64,000 nt of DNA from assembly GCA_910580105.1 (NCBI GenBank), contig CAJTWN010000001.1, positions 1 through 64,000 of the forward strand, read 5' to 3'. Source of the DNA: an uncultured Clostridia bacterium (GTDB lineage Bacteria; Bacillota; Clostridia; Monoglobales; Monoglobaceae). Positions 17,402-26,804 of this stretch are shown piece after piece. The position numbers and the translations under genes are program-made. A model generated the notes under the pieces. The model saw only the letters and a list, made by a program, of their open reading frames with translations, did not search any database and had not been told where the DNA came from. Positions within the stretch are counted from its first letter, which is position 1. Each line of letters starts with the position of its first letter.

Positions 17402-19510
17402 ATGGTAGAACGGACAGAACTTCTTGCACCGGCTGGAAATATGGAATGTTTGCAGGCGGCCATACAAAACGGAGCAGATGCAGTATATTTTGCCGGTCAG
17501 GATTTTGGCGCCCGCAGTTATGCGGATAATTTTGATGAAGCCGGAATTTTCCGTGCGGTGGAATATTGTCATCTCCATTCTGCTGCGGCCTATATAACGG
17601 TGAATACAGCGGTTTTTGACCGGGAATTCCGCCGATTAGAAAATTTTATTGCAACACTTGCAAAAGCAAGCATTGATGGTGTAATTGTCCAGGATTTAGG
17701 CGTTGTTCGTACCATTCGTACCATCTGCCCCGACCTTCCCCTGCATGGCAGTACACAAATGACGGTCCATAATCTGGCCGGAGTATTGGAGGCCGAGAAA
17801 ATCGGACTTCGCCGGGTTGTGTTATCCAGAGAACTTTCTTTTGCGGAGATACAGAATATTATATCTCATTGCCATGCAGAAATTGAAATATTTATTCATG
17901 GTGCAATGTGCATGAGTTATTCGGGACAATGTTTGATGAGCAGTGTTCTGGGCGGCCGTTCCGGAAACCGGGGACGCTGCGCCCAGCCTTGCAGGTTATC
18001 CTATGCCGGGCAGGCCGGGAATCAGCACTATCTCAGTTTAAAGGATATGTCTCTGATTGCATACAGCGGGGAATTGGCTGGGAGTGGAATTGCATCCCTC
18101 AAAATAGAAGGGCGAATGAAGGGACCGGCATATGTGGCTTCTGTGGTGCGTACCTATCGGGATTGTTTGGATGGTTTGCGTATTCCTACAATAGAAGAAA
18201 CAGAGCGATTGGATCGGGTTTTTTATCGCGGCGGCCTGACTGATGGTTACTTTACTGGCAAAACCGGCAGGGAAATGTTTGCATTTGACAAACCGGACAA
18301 TCCCTATGCCCGACTGACGGCAGAAAATCTGACGCCGATAGAGCGGAAATATCTCTTAAACGCTGCGGTTTCCATTCAGACAGGAAAACCTGTCCGCATA
18401 GACATACAAAATGATGATTTTAAAGTCAGAATATATGGAAATCTCCCGGCAGAACCGGCCAAACAACATAGTCTGGAAAAAGAGGAAGTATGCCGGCAGC
18501 TGATGAAAACCGGAGGTACGCCTTTTGTATTCAGAGAAATGAATGTGACGTTGCAGGAGGGGTTGTTCCTTCCGGTGCGGGAACTCAATGAAGTCCGCCG
18601 CCAAGCGCTTGCCGCTGTGAAAGATAAAATATTGGAGCGTTATCCTAAGTGGAACTGTAGAAGTTATTCAAAGACGGATGCGCTGGAAAAAGATGATTTT
18701 CTGGGTTATACCTGTGTGGTACACACAGAGGAACAATTTCAGGTGGCATCGGATTTTGAATTTTCTTATCTTTATCTGCCCGTCAGTCTTTTGGCAAAGA
18801 ATCCGGAAAAGTTTTTGCCGGAAGCAGATCGGATTGTAATCCTGCCGCCGGCAATTCAAAAGGATGAAGAGCTTGCAGTTTTTGATGAACAGCTGAGGAA
18901 CCTTTATCAATTGGGATACCGGCATCTGCTGGTGGAGAATATCGGTGGGTTGCAATATGGCGGACAGTTCATCCTTCATGGCGGACATCGGCTGAATTTG
19001 CTCAATACCAGAGCGTTGGAGGAGGGTAAAAATGTTGGTTTGGCGACTGTTTGTCTGTCACCGGAATTAAATTTGGCGCAGATACGCGACATTAAAAAAT
19101 ATCTTCCGGCAGAGGTGATTGTTTATGGACATTTGCCCCTGATGGTGACGGAAAACTGCATTTTAAAAAATACAGGCGTATGCCCGCAGCTTCGACAAAA
19201 TGAGATGAAGAAAAAAACAATACCTTGCCCTTGTGAAGCCGGGACGGGGAAATTGCTGGACCGAAAGGGAATGGAATTTCCGGTGATACGGGACGGAAAT
19301 GCCTGCCGGAGTGTTGTGCTGAATGCCTATCCTACCTATATGGGGGATAAAAAAGAAGATATAAAAAAATGCGGTGCTGCTTATCAGCGATTGTGGTTTA
19401 CCATTGAAACAGCGGAGGAATGCCGCAAAATTTGCAGGGATTATCTGCAGGGGATTCCCTGTGGAATAGAAGAATATACGAGACTGCATTTTTATAAGGG
19501 GGTACAATAA
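17402..19510 (+). CDS. U32 family peptidase-like protein, RlhA/YrrO-like
   Basis: 702-residue protein. The N-terminal U32 domain begins TELLAPAGNMECLQAAIQNGADAVYF, given here as LLAPAGNMECLQAA and GADAVYFAG; the core signature is IEIFIHGAMCMSYSGQC (about residues 160-180). Further Cys follow in NRGRCAQPCRLSY. These four Cys are those that hold an iron-sulfur cluster in RNA-hydroxylating U32 proteins. The C-terminal half fits the DUF3656-type extension. E. coli RlhA, of similar architecture, hydroxylates C2501 of 23S rRNA; a role in rRNA or tRNA hydroxylation is therefore more likely than proteolysis. Its stop is followed by dut after one base. Confidence 0.88.
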   Translation: MVERTELLAPAGNMECLQAAIQNGADAVYFAGQDFGARSYADNFDEAGIFRAVEYCHLHSAAAYITVNTAVFDREFRRLENFIATLAKASIDGVIVQDLGVVRTIRTICPDLPLHGSTQMTVHNLAGVLEAEKIGLRRVVLSRELSFAEIQNIISHCHAEIEIFIHGAMCMSYSGQCLMSSVLGGRSGNRGRCAQPCRLSYAGQAGNQHYLSLKDMSLIAYSGELAGSGIASLKIEGRMKGPAYVASVVRTYRDCLDGLRIPTIEETERLDRVFYRGGLTDGYFTGKTGREMFAFDKPDNPYARLTAENLTPIERKYLLNAAVSIQTGKPVRIDIQNDDFKVRIYGNLPAEPAKQHSLEKEEVCRQLMKTGGTPFVFREMNVTLQEGLFLPVRELNEVRRQALAAVKDKILERYPKWNCRSYSKTDALEKDDFLGYTCVVHTEEQFQVASDFEFSYLYLPVSLLAKNPEKFLPEADRIVILPPAIQKDEELAVFDEQLRNLYQLGYRHLLVENIGGLQYGGQFILHGGHRLNLLNTRALEEGKNVGLATVCLSPELNLAQIRDIKKYLPAEVIVYGHLPLMVTENCILKNTGVCPQLRQNEMKKKTIPCPCEAGTGKLLDRKGMEFPVIRDGNACRSVVLNAYPTYMGDKKEDIKKCGAAYQRLWFTIETAEECRKICRDYLQGIPCGIEEYTRLHFYKGVQ

Positions 19511-19511
19511 A

Positions 19512-19946
19512 ATGGATGTTAAGATAAAATATCTTCCCAATGCCAAACAAAGACCTGAATATGCCACAGGGGGAAGCGTGGGAATGGATCTTGCGGCGGC
19601 TGTGGATGCGCCGGTTGTGATCAAGGCGGGAAAGCGGGAATTGGTTCCCACCGGGATAGCTTTGCAGATTCCGGAAGGCTATGCAGGATTTGTATTTCCG
19701 CGCTCCGGTCTTTCCATGAAGAAGGGAATTACAATGGCAAATAGTGTTGGTGTAATTGATAATGATTATACCGGAGAAATTAAGCTTGCTATGCTGAATG
19801 TATCTTCAAAAGATTATACGATTAATCCGGGTGACCGTGTAGCGCAGCTGGTTTTCATTCCCATAGCACATGCCCGTCTGGTGGAGGTAGAATCCTTGGA
19901 AAAGACAGAGCGCGGTGACGGGGGATTTGGTTCTACCGGGATGTAG
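19512..19946 (+). CDS. dut: dUTP diphosphatase
   Basis: 144-residue trimeric dUTPase that splits dUTP to dUMP and pyrophosphate, keeping uracil out of DNA. All five motifs are present: GSVGMDLAAA, PRSGLSMKKGI, GVIDNDYTGEIKL with catalytic Asp and Tyr, GDRVAQLVF and RGDGGFGSTGM. The start codon lies just after the U32 stop, so the two are co-translated. Confidence 0.97.
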   Translation: MDVKIKYLPNAKQRPEYATGGSVGMDLAAAVDAPVVIKAGKRELVPTGIALQIPEGYAGFVFPRSGLSMKKGITMANSVGVIDNDYTGEIKLAMLNVSSKDYTINPGDRVAQLVFIPIAHARLVEVESLEKTERGDGGFGSTGM

Positions 19947-20009
19947 TGCCTTGCCAAAGGATGAAATGCGTGTATTGGACATCAGAAAAAGAATGAAAAG
20001 GACGAATAA

Positions 20010-20591
20010 ATGAAAAAGTTAATATTGGCATCCCAATCCCCGCGGCGAAGGATGCTGCTTGAAAATATAGGACTAAAATTTGAAATTTTGGTCGATGATG
20101 CTGAAGAAGAGAAAGAGGCAGATTGGTCGCCCGAAAAGACAGTCATGGCTCTGGCAGAGCAGAAAGTTGTAAATGTGGCGAAAGGTGTTGTTTCACCTGC
20201 GATCATTATCGGAGCTGATACGGTTGTTGCGGTAGATGGCGAGATTCTTGGAAAACCAAAGGATGAACAGCAGGCAGCACAGATGCTGTGCCGCTTATCC
20301 GGACAGGAACACTGCGTATTTACCGGAGTTGCTGTGTTGGACACAGAAACGGGAGAAAAACATATCTTTTATGAGCAGACAAAAGTTCGGTTCAAACCCC
20401 TTACAGCGGAGGAGATTCAGCGGTATATTGCCAGCGGTGAACCAATGGACAAGGCCGGGGCATATGGTATTCAGGAGCTTGGTTCGCTTTTTGTGAAAGG
20501 AATTGACGGTGACTATTTCAATGTCGTAGGCTTGCCGGTCTGCCGGTTGGCGGGGGTTCTTCAAGAACAGTTTGGTATCTGTATTTTATAG
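20010..20591 (+). CDS. maf: Maf-family nucleotide pyrophosphatase
   Basis: 193-residue Maf/HAM1-like NTP pyrophosphatase acting on modified or non-canonical nucleotides (dTTP/UTP or methylated forms). ASQSPRRRMLLENIGL is the N-terminal signature, followed by IGADTVVAVDGEILGKPKD, TGVAV and DKAGAYGIQ. Its position just upstream of mreBCD is the conserved order of many Firmicutes. Confidence 0.94.
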   Translation: MKKLILASQSPRRRMLLENIGLKFEILVDDAEEEKEADWSPEKTVMALAEQKVVNVAKGVVSPAIIIGADTVVAVDGEILGKPKDEQQAAQMLCRLSGQEHCVFTGVAVLDTETGEKHIFYEQTKVRFKPLTAEEIQRYIASGEPMDKAGAYGIQELGSLFVKGIDGDYFNVVGLPVCRLAGVLQEQFGICIL

Positions 20592-20624
20592 CAATTTGAT
20601 TGCAAAAGATAGGAGAGATAAAAG

Positions 20625-21632
20625 ATGGCTTTTGATTTGGGAATAGATATGGGTTCTTCCCATACACGGATATACTTGAAAAAGCATGGCCTTGTTGTGG
20701 ATGAACCGTCTTTGGTCATCGTGAATAACAGCGGACAGGCGATTGCAATTGGTGATGATGCCAGCGAAATGATCGGTCGGACGCCGGATGGCGTAGAGGC
20801 AATCCGGCCGGTTCGCAATGGTGTAATTACCAGTTTTCAGGCGACAGTTGCGATGCTGAAACACTTTATTAAAAAAGCAGCCGGAAATCCGTTTCTGAAG
20901 GTTCGCGTTGTGATTGGCGTACCTTCCGGAATCACAGAGGTTGAGCGTCGGGCAGTGGAAGAAGCGGTAAAGAATGCAGGCGCCAAAGATGTTTATATGA
21001 TTGAAGAGCCTTTGGCTGCTGCCCTTGGCTGTGGTGTTGATTTGACAGAACCGAAAGGGACCATGATTGCTGATGTGGGCGCAGGGGTAACGGAGGTAGC
21101 CGTTGTATCTTTGGGTGGAATTGTTGTTTCACAGAGTGTACGGATTGCCGGTGAAACGTTTGATAATGACATTGTGCAATATGTAAAAAAGAATTTTAAT
21201 ATGGTGGTTGGTGATGTGACAGCTGAGAATTTAAAAATGGCTGTCGGTGCGGCAATCCCCTTTAAAAACAGCGATATTGGCGAGATGAAGGGACGGGACT
21301 CTGTTTCGGGCCTTCCGAAAACCATTGCCATGACTTCCAATGAAATCAGCGAAGCGCTTACCGATTCGGTTAACAGCATTGTTGATGTAATCAAATCTAC
21401 ATTGGAAAAAACACCGCCTGAACTTGCGGCGGATATTTTGCAGACAGGAATTATCCTGACCGGCGGCGGTGCACGTCTTCGTGGTCTTGGAAAGCTTATA
21501 CAGGTCAAGACAGAAATTCCGGTTTATATTGCAGAAGAACCAATGGAATGTGCAGCAATCGGCGCGGGAAAATCCTTGGAAAATATGAACAGTTTGAAGT
21601 ATCGCCCGTCTTTTGACGTGTTTAGAAGATAG
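20625..21632 (+). CDS. mreB: Rod shape-determining protein MreB/Mbl
   Basis: 335-residue actin-like ATPase that forms filaments under the membrane and directs the elongation machinery. Phosphate-1 motif DLGIDMGSSHTRIYL, phosphate-2 motif MIADVGAGVTEVAVVSLGG, and adenosine motif GIILTGGGARLRGL are visible. Full length for the family. AGGAGAG lies upstream at good spacing. It opens the mreBCD-PBP2 group. Confidence 0.96.
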   Translation: MAFDLGIDMGSSHTRIYLKKHGLVVDEPSLVIVNNSGQAIAIGDDASEMIGRTPDGVEAIRPVRNGVITSFQATVAMLKHFIKKAAGNPFLKVRVVIGVPSGITEVERRAVEEAVKNAGAKDVYMIEEPLAAALGCGVDLTEPKGTMIADVGAGVTEVAVVSLGGIVVSQSVRIAGETFDNDIVQYVKKNFNMVVGDVTAENLKMAVGAAIPFKNSDIGEMKGRDSVSGLPKTIAMTSNEISEALTDSVNSIVDVIKSTLEKTPPELAADILQTGIILTGGGARLRGLGKLIQVKTEIPVYIAEEPMECAAIGAGKSLENMNSLKYRPSFDVFRR

Positions 21633-21650
21633 AAAACAGGTGGGAGAACA

Positions 21651-22754
21651 GTGAAGAAACTTTTTGAACATAAGATTTTGTTATTTTTTATTCTTGCCAC
21701 CATCGGAGTGGCCATCTTTATCGGTGTCTTCAGCGTAAAACGCAATAAGGCGACTTTGGTTGAAGACGGCGTGTCCACGGCAATGATGCCGATGCAAAAA
21801 GGTGTTTCCAGTATTGGAAACTGGTTTTCCGGTCTGTTTGGCGGCGGCGATTTGCAGGCTGAGAATGAACGCCTGCAAAAGGAAAAACAAGATCTTGAAA
21901 AGAAAATTAACGAAATGCAAGGACTTGCAGACGAAAATGAAGAGCTTCGGGATATGCTGGATCTTAAAAAACAGGAGAAGGATTTTACCCTGGAAGCGGC
22001 GCAAATTATTGCCAAAGACCCTTCAAATTGGTATGGGACTTTTACCATAGACAAGGGAACTTCTTCCGGAATACGGGTAAATCAGCCGGTGGTGTCCGCA
22101 AATCGTGAACTTATTGGAAAGATATACCGGGTAGGCACGACGTGGGCAGAGGTTATCACTATTTATGATACTGAAAATTCAGTGGGCAGTACCATCAAAC
22201 GCTGTAAGGCGATGGGGGTGGTGGAAGGTGACGCAAATCTCAGGCAGAGCGGAACCTGCCGCATGAATTATATAGCCCGTGATGCTGATATTCGGGAAGG
22301 TGACTTTGTGGAGAGTTCCGGCCTTGGCGGTGTTTATCCGGCTGGAATTCTGATTGGAAAAATCACTTCGGTGGGCGAGGATGCGTCGACCATGTCAAAA
22401 TATGCGGTGGTACAGCCATCTGCGAACATAGAGAAAATCGGTGAAATCTTTGTTATCACCAACAGCGAAACCTTTGTTGCAAAGGATGGCGAAGAGGCAA
22501 AACGCCAACCGACAGAGCGAAAAGATGATGAGGATGAAACGGATACCGAAGATAAAAGCAGCGATAAGGGTAAGAACAGCGAAGAGGACGATGAAAGTGA
22601 GCCAACGGCAAAACCAACGGCAAAACCAACGGCAAAACGCAGCGATGACGAAGAAGATTCTTCTAACCGGCGTGAGGAGGATGAAAATTCATCTTCCGGC
22701 AGTAGGGAGGGAAATTCCCGAAGCAGCCGTCAAGATGATGAAGAGGAAGAATAG
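21651..22754 (+). CDS. mreC: Cell shape protein MreC with acidic tail
   Basis: 367-residue bitopic protein. One N-terminal membrane helix (ILLFFILATIGVAIFIGVFS), a coiled coil (about residues 70-110), then the two beta-barrel MreC domain ending near residue 275 at EIFVITNSE. The last 90 residues are an extracellular low-complexity tail rich in D, E, K and S, with three PTAK units in a row; ordinary MreC ends soon after the barrel. The start is GTG 21651. MreC scaffolds the elongasome by activating PBP2. Confidence 0.92.
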   Translation: MKKLFEHKILLFFILATIGVAIFIGVFSVKRNKATLVEDGVSTAMMPMQKGVSSIGNWFSGLFGGGDLQAENERLQKEKQDLEKKINEMQGLADENEELRDMLDLKKQEKDFTLEAAQIIAKDPSNWYGTFTIDKGTSSGIRVNQPVVSANRELIGKIYRVGTTWAEVITIYDTENSVGSTIKRCKAMGVVEGDANLRQSGTCRMNYIARDADIREGDFVESSGLGGVYPAGILIGKITSVGEDASTMSKYAVVQPSANIEKIGEIFVITNSETFVAKDGEEAKRQPTERKDDEDETDTEDKSSDKGKNSEEDDESEPTAKPTAKPTAKRSDDEEDSSNRREEDENSSSGSREGNSRSSRQDDEEEE

Positions 22755-22765
22755 GAAGAGGACAA

Positions 22766-23266
22766 ATGAGGATTTTGTTTTATACAATATGGGCTATTTT
22801 GCTTGCTATTTTGCAGCCAACGTTGATACAATGGATAGCAGTGTTTGGCATTGCGCCAAATGCCTTTTTGGTTTTTGTAATTTTGGCGGGGTATCTGCGT
22901 GGCAGGACGGAGGGCGCTGTGGCCGGGTTGGTTTTTGGTATGGTTTATGACCTTTTGATAGGAAAACTGATGGGGGTCAATGCTTTGCTTTTTATGTATG
23001 TGGGTTTTGGCGCCGGAATTTTAAGTGAAAAATTTTTTGGCGACAGCAATGTCTGGATGATTGCGGTGACGGTGATGGTTGCAGCATTGGTAACCGGTGT
23101 TCTTTATTGGATGATTGCCGGAATGGTCTATGGCCCGATTTCTTTTTATACAGGATTTGTAAAAACGATAATTCCAGAGAGTATTTACAATGCGGTCATT
23201 TGTGTTCCTTTGTTCTTTTTGGTTCGTGCAACGGCACTGCTGGTAAAAAAGAAAACAGCGTATTAG
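22766..23266 (+). CDS. mreD: Rod shape-determining protein MreD
   Basis: 166-residue hydrophobic protein with about five membrane helices. LAILQPTLIQWIAVFGIAPN, VAGLVFGMVYDLLIGKLMGVNAL and the C-terminal region fit MreD, the integral membrane partner of MreC. Its position between mreC and PBP2 confirms the call. Confidence 0.9.
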   Translation: MRILFYTIWAILLAILQPTLIQWIAVFGIAPNAFLVFVILAGYLRGRTEGAVAGLVFGMVYDLLIGKLMGVNALLFMYVGFGAGILSEKFFGDSNVWMIAVTVMVAALVTGVLYWMIAGMVYGPISFYTGFVKTIIPESIYNAVICVPLFFLVRATALLVKKKTAY

Positions 23267-23281
23267 AAAAGGTGGTTTGTT

Positions 23282-25468
23282 TTGGATAATAATATTTTAG
23301 CCAGAAGATTTATCATTCTTTTTGTCATCCTTGCCGGGTTAATCATCGCCTGTTTTGTACGGTTGTTTGATTTGCAGGTGGTAAAAGGAAGCGGATATAA
23401 AGAGCAGGCAGAACAGCGTCTGATTCGTGCGTATTCCGTCAAAGCTCCGCGAGGTGAAATTGTAGATAAAAATGGAAAGCCCCTGGTTGCAAACCGGATG
23501 GGTTATATTGTGCAGTTTCAAAAAATAGATACCACAGATGCCGAGTTGAATGAGACAATTTATAAGGCGGTAAAGCTTGTACGGGCTTATGATGGGGAGA
23601 TAAATACCGATTTTCCCATTATTTATAATGAAAAAGAAAAGATTCCGGCTTATGATTTTGGTCTTGATGAGTCAATAATGAAAAATGATGAGAAGAACCG
23701 GAAGAAGGATAACAAAAATAAGTCGTCTGCTGCGGAGGAGAAAGAAGCATCTTCGGATGATGAATCTGAAGTTGATATAGATGTGGAAAAAAGCATCGTT
23801 GAAAAACAGAATCAGATGATGACCGAATGGGAAGCTGAGAATAAGCTGAACGTTTATAGCACCTTGCGTGAAATTGTGCAGCATTTCCGGGAAAAATATA
23901 AGGTGGATGAAAAATACACAGAGCAGGAAGCCCTGGAGATTATTTCGGTTCGTTATGCAATGGCATCCGGCAATTTCAGTGCAAATAATCCTTACGCCCT
24001 GGCGAGTGATGTTTCTGAAGAAACCGTACAGCAGGTCAAGGAACGCTCGGCAGAGTTTCCGGGTATCAACATTGAAGTTGAGCCAATCCGCTATTATGCC
24101 GAGGGAAGTATGGCTGCCCATATCCTTGGACGGACAGGCAAAATTTATGCCGAGGAATATCAGGAACTCAGAGAAAAGGGTTATGGGATGAATGATATAA
24201 TTGGCAAGGATGGCCTTGAAAAGGTTTTGGAAGACTATCTCAAAGGTGTGGATGGATATAAGAGTGTGGAGATGTCCAGAGCAGGAGGCGCCACACAAAT
24301 TTTGGAGAGTCAGCCTGCAAAATCGGGAAAGAAGGCAATTCTGACCTTGGACGCAGAGCTGCAGAAGGCGATGGAAGCTTCTTTGCAAAAGAATATTACA
24401 ACAGCAGTCAACCGTTCCGGCGCCGGTGCGGCAATTGCAGTGGATGTAAAGTCCGGCGGCGTGCTTGCAATGGCATCTTACCCATCCTATGACCCGGCAA
24501 CTTTTAACGAAAAATACAGCGAACTTTTGAAGGCAAAATCCAATCCGCTCTTTAACCGGACATTAAGCGGTACCTATTCTCCAGGTTCAACTTTTAAGCC
24601 GTTGACAGCAATTACAGGTCTGGAAGAGGGGATAATTGATCCAAAATCAATTATTGTGGACAGAGGAAAATATACCTATTATGATTCTTATCAGCCTACC
24701 TGCCTTATTTACTCATCTACGGGGGCTACGCACGGCGCAATTAATGTTTCAGAGGCAATTGGTGTCTCTTGTAACTATTTTTTCTATGATTTGGGGCGTC
24801 AGGTTGGCATAGAGAAGTTGGCGGAATATGCTGGATATTTTGGCCTTGGCAAGAATACGGGAATTGAGCTTCCGGAAAATACCGGAATGATGGCAAGTCC
24901 TGAGAACCGGGAAGCAAATGGTGGCATTTGGTATCCGGGTGATGTTTTGCAGGCTGCCATTGGCCAGTCAGATGAAATGTTTACGCCGGCCCAGCTGGCA
25001 AGTTATATTACGACGGTTTTAAACCGGGGAAAACGTTATGGTTTACACTTGGTTGACCGGGTGGAAGATTATGAAACCAAAGAGACAATTCTCAAAAAAG
25101 AACCGGAAGTGTTGGATGAGCACGAAATATCAGAAGAAAATTATCAGGCGGTCAAAGACGGAATGCGCAGAGTTGTGACTTCTGGTACGGCAAAAGGAGC
25201 ATTTGCCAGTGCAAAATATAAAGTCGGGGGTAAAACCGGTACAGCGCAGGTTTCTGATGGAGCCGATAATGTTTTGTTTGTGGGGTTTGCTCCTTATGAA
25301 GATCCGGAAATTGTGGTTGCCGTCGTGATTGAACACGGGGCAAATAGTCATTTTGCTGCATCTGTGGCAAGGGAGACATTTGATGCCTATATGAAAATAA
25401 AAAATCCAGAGCCAACAGATAAAAAGACAGATGACGATGATAATGATACGGAAGAAGACGATGCGTAA
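23282..25468 (+). CDS. mrdA: Penicillin-binding protein 2 (elongation transpeptidase)
   Basis: 728-residue class B PBP for lateral wall synthesis. One N-terminal membrane helix, dimerisation domain, then transpeptidase with SPGSTFKP (active Ser, near residue 433), SCNYFF (SxN) and GGKTGTAQ (KTG, near 650). A charged low-complexity insert (about residues 138-165, rich in K, N, S, E and D) interrupts the N-terminal domain, and the C-terminus is an acidic D/E/T tail. The start is TTG 23282 behind AAAAGGTGG at 6 nt. Both odd segments echo the acidic tail of MreC. Confidence 0.93.
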   Translation: MDNNILARRFIILFVILAGLIIACFVRLFDLQVVKGSGYKEQAEQRLIRAYSVKAPRGEIVDKNGKPLVANRMGYIVQFQKIDTTDAELNETIYKAVKLVRAYDGEINTDFPIIYNEKEKIPAYDFGLDESIMKNDEKNRKKDNKNKSSAAEEKEASSDDESEVDIDVEKSIVEKQNQMMTEWEAENKLNVYSTLREIVQHFREKYKVDEKYTEQEALEIISVRYAMASGNFSANNPYALASDVSEETVQQVKERSAEFPGINIEVEPIRYYAEGSMAAHILGRTGKIYAEEYQELREKGYGMNDIIGKDGLEKVLEDYLKGVDGYKSVEMSRAGGATQILESQPAKSGKKAILTLDAELQKAMEASLQKNITTAVNRSGAGAAIAVDVKSGGVLAMASYPSYDPATFNEKYSELLKAKSNPLFNRTLSGTYSPGSTFKPLTAITGLEEGIIDPKSIIVDRGKYTYYDSYQPTCLIYSSTGATHGAINVSEAIGVSCNYFFYDLGRQVGIEKLAEYAGYFGLGKNTGIELPENTGMMASPENREANGGIWYPGDVLQAAIGQSDEMFTPAQLASYITTVLNRGKRYGLHLVDRVEDYETKETILKKEPEVLDEHEISEENYQAVKDGMRRVVTSGTAKGAFASAKYKVGGKTGTAQVSDGADNVLFVGFAPYEDPEIVVAVVIEHGANSHFAASVARETFDAYMKIKNPEPTDKKTDDDDNDTEEDDA

Positions 25469-25476
25469 AGGATAAC

Positions 25477-25554
25477 ATGCTTAAAAAACTGCATAGAGAG
25501 CAAAATGTTTTAATTATTGGATTTAAAAATTTACTCAGTGAATGGCGTATTTAA
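25477..25554 (+). pseudogene. Possible minC remnant, 25 codons
   Basis: A short frame starting 9 nt after the mrdA stop, with AAAGGA in front. The peptide contains NVLIIGFKNLLSEW, which recalls the N-terminal strand-turn of MinC (V-x-I-K-G-x-K-x-G-L). It stops after 25 codons, and no continuation was seen in the three forward frames. The assignment rests on position and a 10-residue resemblance, so chance is not excluded. Confidence 0.25.
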
Positions 25555-25675
25555 AAAATTATTGGTAATTGTTTTGAAATTGCATAAGATGTATTTTTTC
25601 ACCGCTCAGGTTTAAGTTTTTAAATGATGAAAATGTTTGATAAAGAATTTGTATTTGTATACTGCAGAGTATTTG

Positions 25676-25760
25676 AAAAAAGACGGGATTTGATGTGCCC
25701 CCCCAAAAGTCAGACTTGAATCTAATGATTAGTAGGTTGGCTTTATTTCCTGTCTTTTTT
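25676..25760 (+). terminator. Long-loop terminator stem after mrdA
   Basis: AAAAAAGACGGGA (25676-25688) pairs over 13 positions with TCCTGTCTTTTTT (25748-25760), followed by a T-rich run. The loop is about 59 nt, much longer than normal, as if something had been inserted between the arms. Confidence 0.5.
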
Positions 25761-25854
25761 TATTTTTTTATGTGTGATTAACAAAATATAAAAGGTATAT
25801 TTGGATATATCATTAGGTATATAAAAAAATAATAAAAAACATTATGAAATACCT

Positions 25855-25883
25855 TTGACTTTTGGCAATTATTGTGATATGAT
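25855..25883 (+). promoter_or_regulatory. Promoter for minD
   Basis: TTGACT (25855-25860), a 17-bp spacer and TATGAT (25878-25883). It sits about 49 nt before the minD start, so minD and mgsA can be expressed apart from mreBCD. Confidence 0.65.
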
Positions 25884-25931
25884 AATTACAGATTTTTTAT
25901 AAATATATAAAAATGTAATTGGAGAGGTAGA

Positions 25932-26732
25932 ATGACGAAAAAATCTCAAAGCATTGTAGTGACATCAGGAAAAGGCGGCGTTGGAAAGACAACAACGGTA
26001 GCCAATCTTGGCGTGGAACTGTCAAGGCAGGGGTTGGATGTAGTTGTAATTGATTTGGATTTTGGCTTGCGTAATCTGGATATTGTGCTGGGATTAGATG
26101 ACCGTATTGCATTTGATTTGTTTGATGTTTTAAGCGGTGTTTGTCCGGTGGAGAAGGCACTTATCAGAGATAAGCGTTATGAACGTCTGGCTTTTCTTGC
26201 GGCAGCGCAGGGAAAACAGGCGGAGGATATTCCGGTTGATGAATTGCATCGGCTGGTTGAAGAATTGAAGGACGATTTTGACTATATTTTAATTGATTGC
26301 CCTGCTGGAATCGGCAAAGGATTTTCAGCTGCTGTTGCAGCGGGAGATGTTGCTATAGTTGTGGTTACGCCCGAAGCTTCTTCTGTCCGGGATGCAGATA
26401 AAATACTTGCACTTTTGGAACAGGCAGAACTGGCAGATTTCAAATTATTGATTAATCGATTGCGGCCCAAAATGGTCAGCCGCAATGAAGCAATGTCACC
26501 ACAGGAGATTGTAGAGCTTTTGGGTGTTGGCGTTATTGGTGTACTTGTTGAGGATGAGCATGTGATTGCGGCCTCGAACCGAGGTGAAGTTGTGGTTCTT
26601 GACGGAAAATCACCGGCAGCACAGGGCTATCAGAATATTGCAAAACGCCTTCTGGGTGAGCGCGTCCCGATTATGCAAATTACGCATAAACCTACATTTA
26701 CGGAAAAGTTTAAGAATCTTTTTGCAAAATAA
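25932..26732 (+). CDS. minD: Septum-site determining ATPase MinD
   Basis: 266-residue ParA/MinD ATPase. The deviant Walker A motif SGKGGVGKTTT is near residues 12-22, DLDFGLRNLDIVLG is switch I, and LIDCPAGIGKGF is Walker B. The C-terminal FTEKFKNLFAK is the amphipathic membrane-targeting helix. MinD binds the membrane in its ATP form and recruits MinC to block polar Z-rings. Neither minC nor minE is adjacent; either they are elsewhere or MinD has another partner here. Confidence 0.95.
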   Translation: MTKKSQSIVVTSGKGGVGKTTTVANLGVELSRQGLDVVVIDLDFGLRNLDIVLGLDDRIAFDLFDVLSGVCPVEKALIRDKRYERLAFLAAAQGKQAEDIPVDELHRLVEELKDDFDYILIDCPAGIGKGFSAAVAAGDVAIVVVTPEASSVRDADKILALLEQAELADFKLLINRLRPKMVSRNEAMSPQEIVELLGVGVIGVLVEDEHVIAASNRGEVVVLDGKSPAAQGYQNIAKRLLGERVPIMQITHKPTFTEKFKNLFAK

Positions 26733-26804
26733 GGGATCTGCGTCTTAGACATGTTGTATTTTATCGGTAATTTTTAGATTAACATAGATGGGGGGAATGA
26801 GAAA

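Larger units (their letters stand above)
25469..25931. other. 463-bp gap where minC is usually found
   Basis: The AT-rich gap holds a 25-codon frame directly behind mrdA (25477-25554), an interrupted terminator stem (25676-25760) whose loop contains an IS3-end-like stretch (25694-25720), and the minD promoter. No full-length gene is present, although minC normally sits between PBP2 and minD in Clostridia. Confidence 0.7.
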
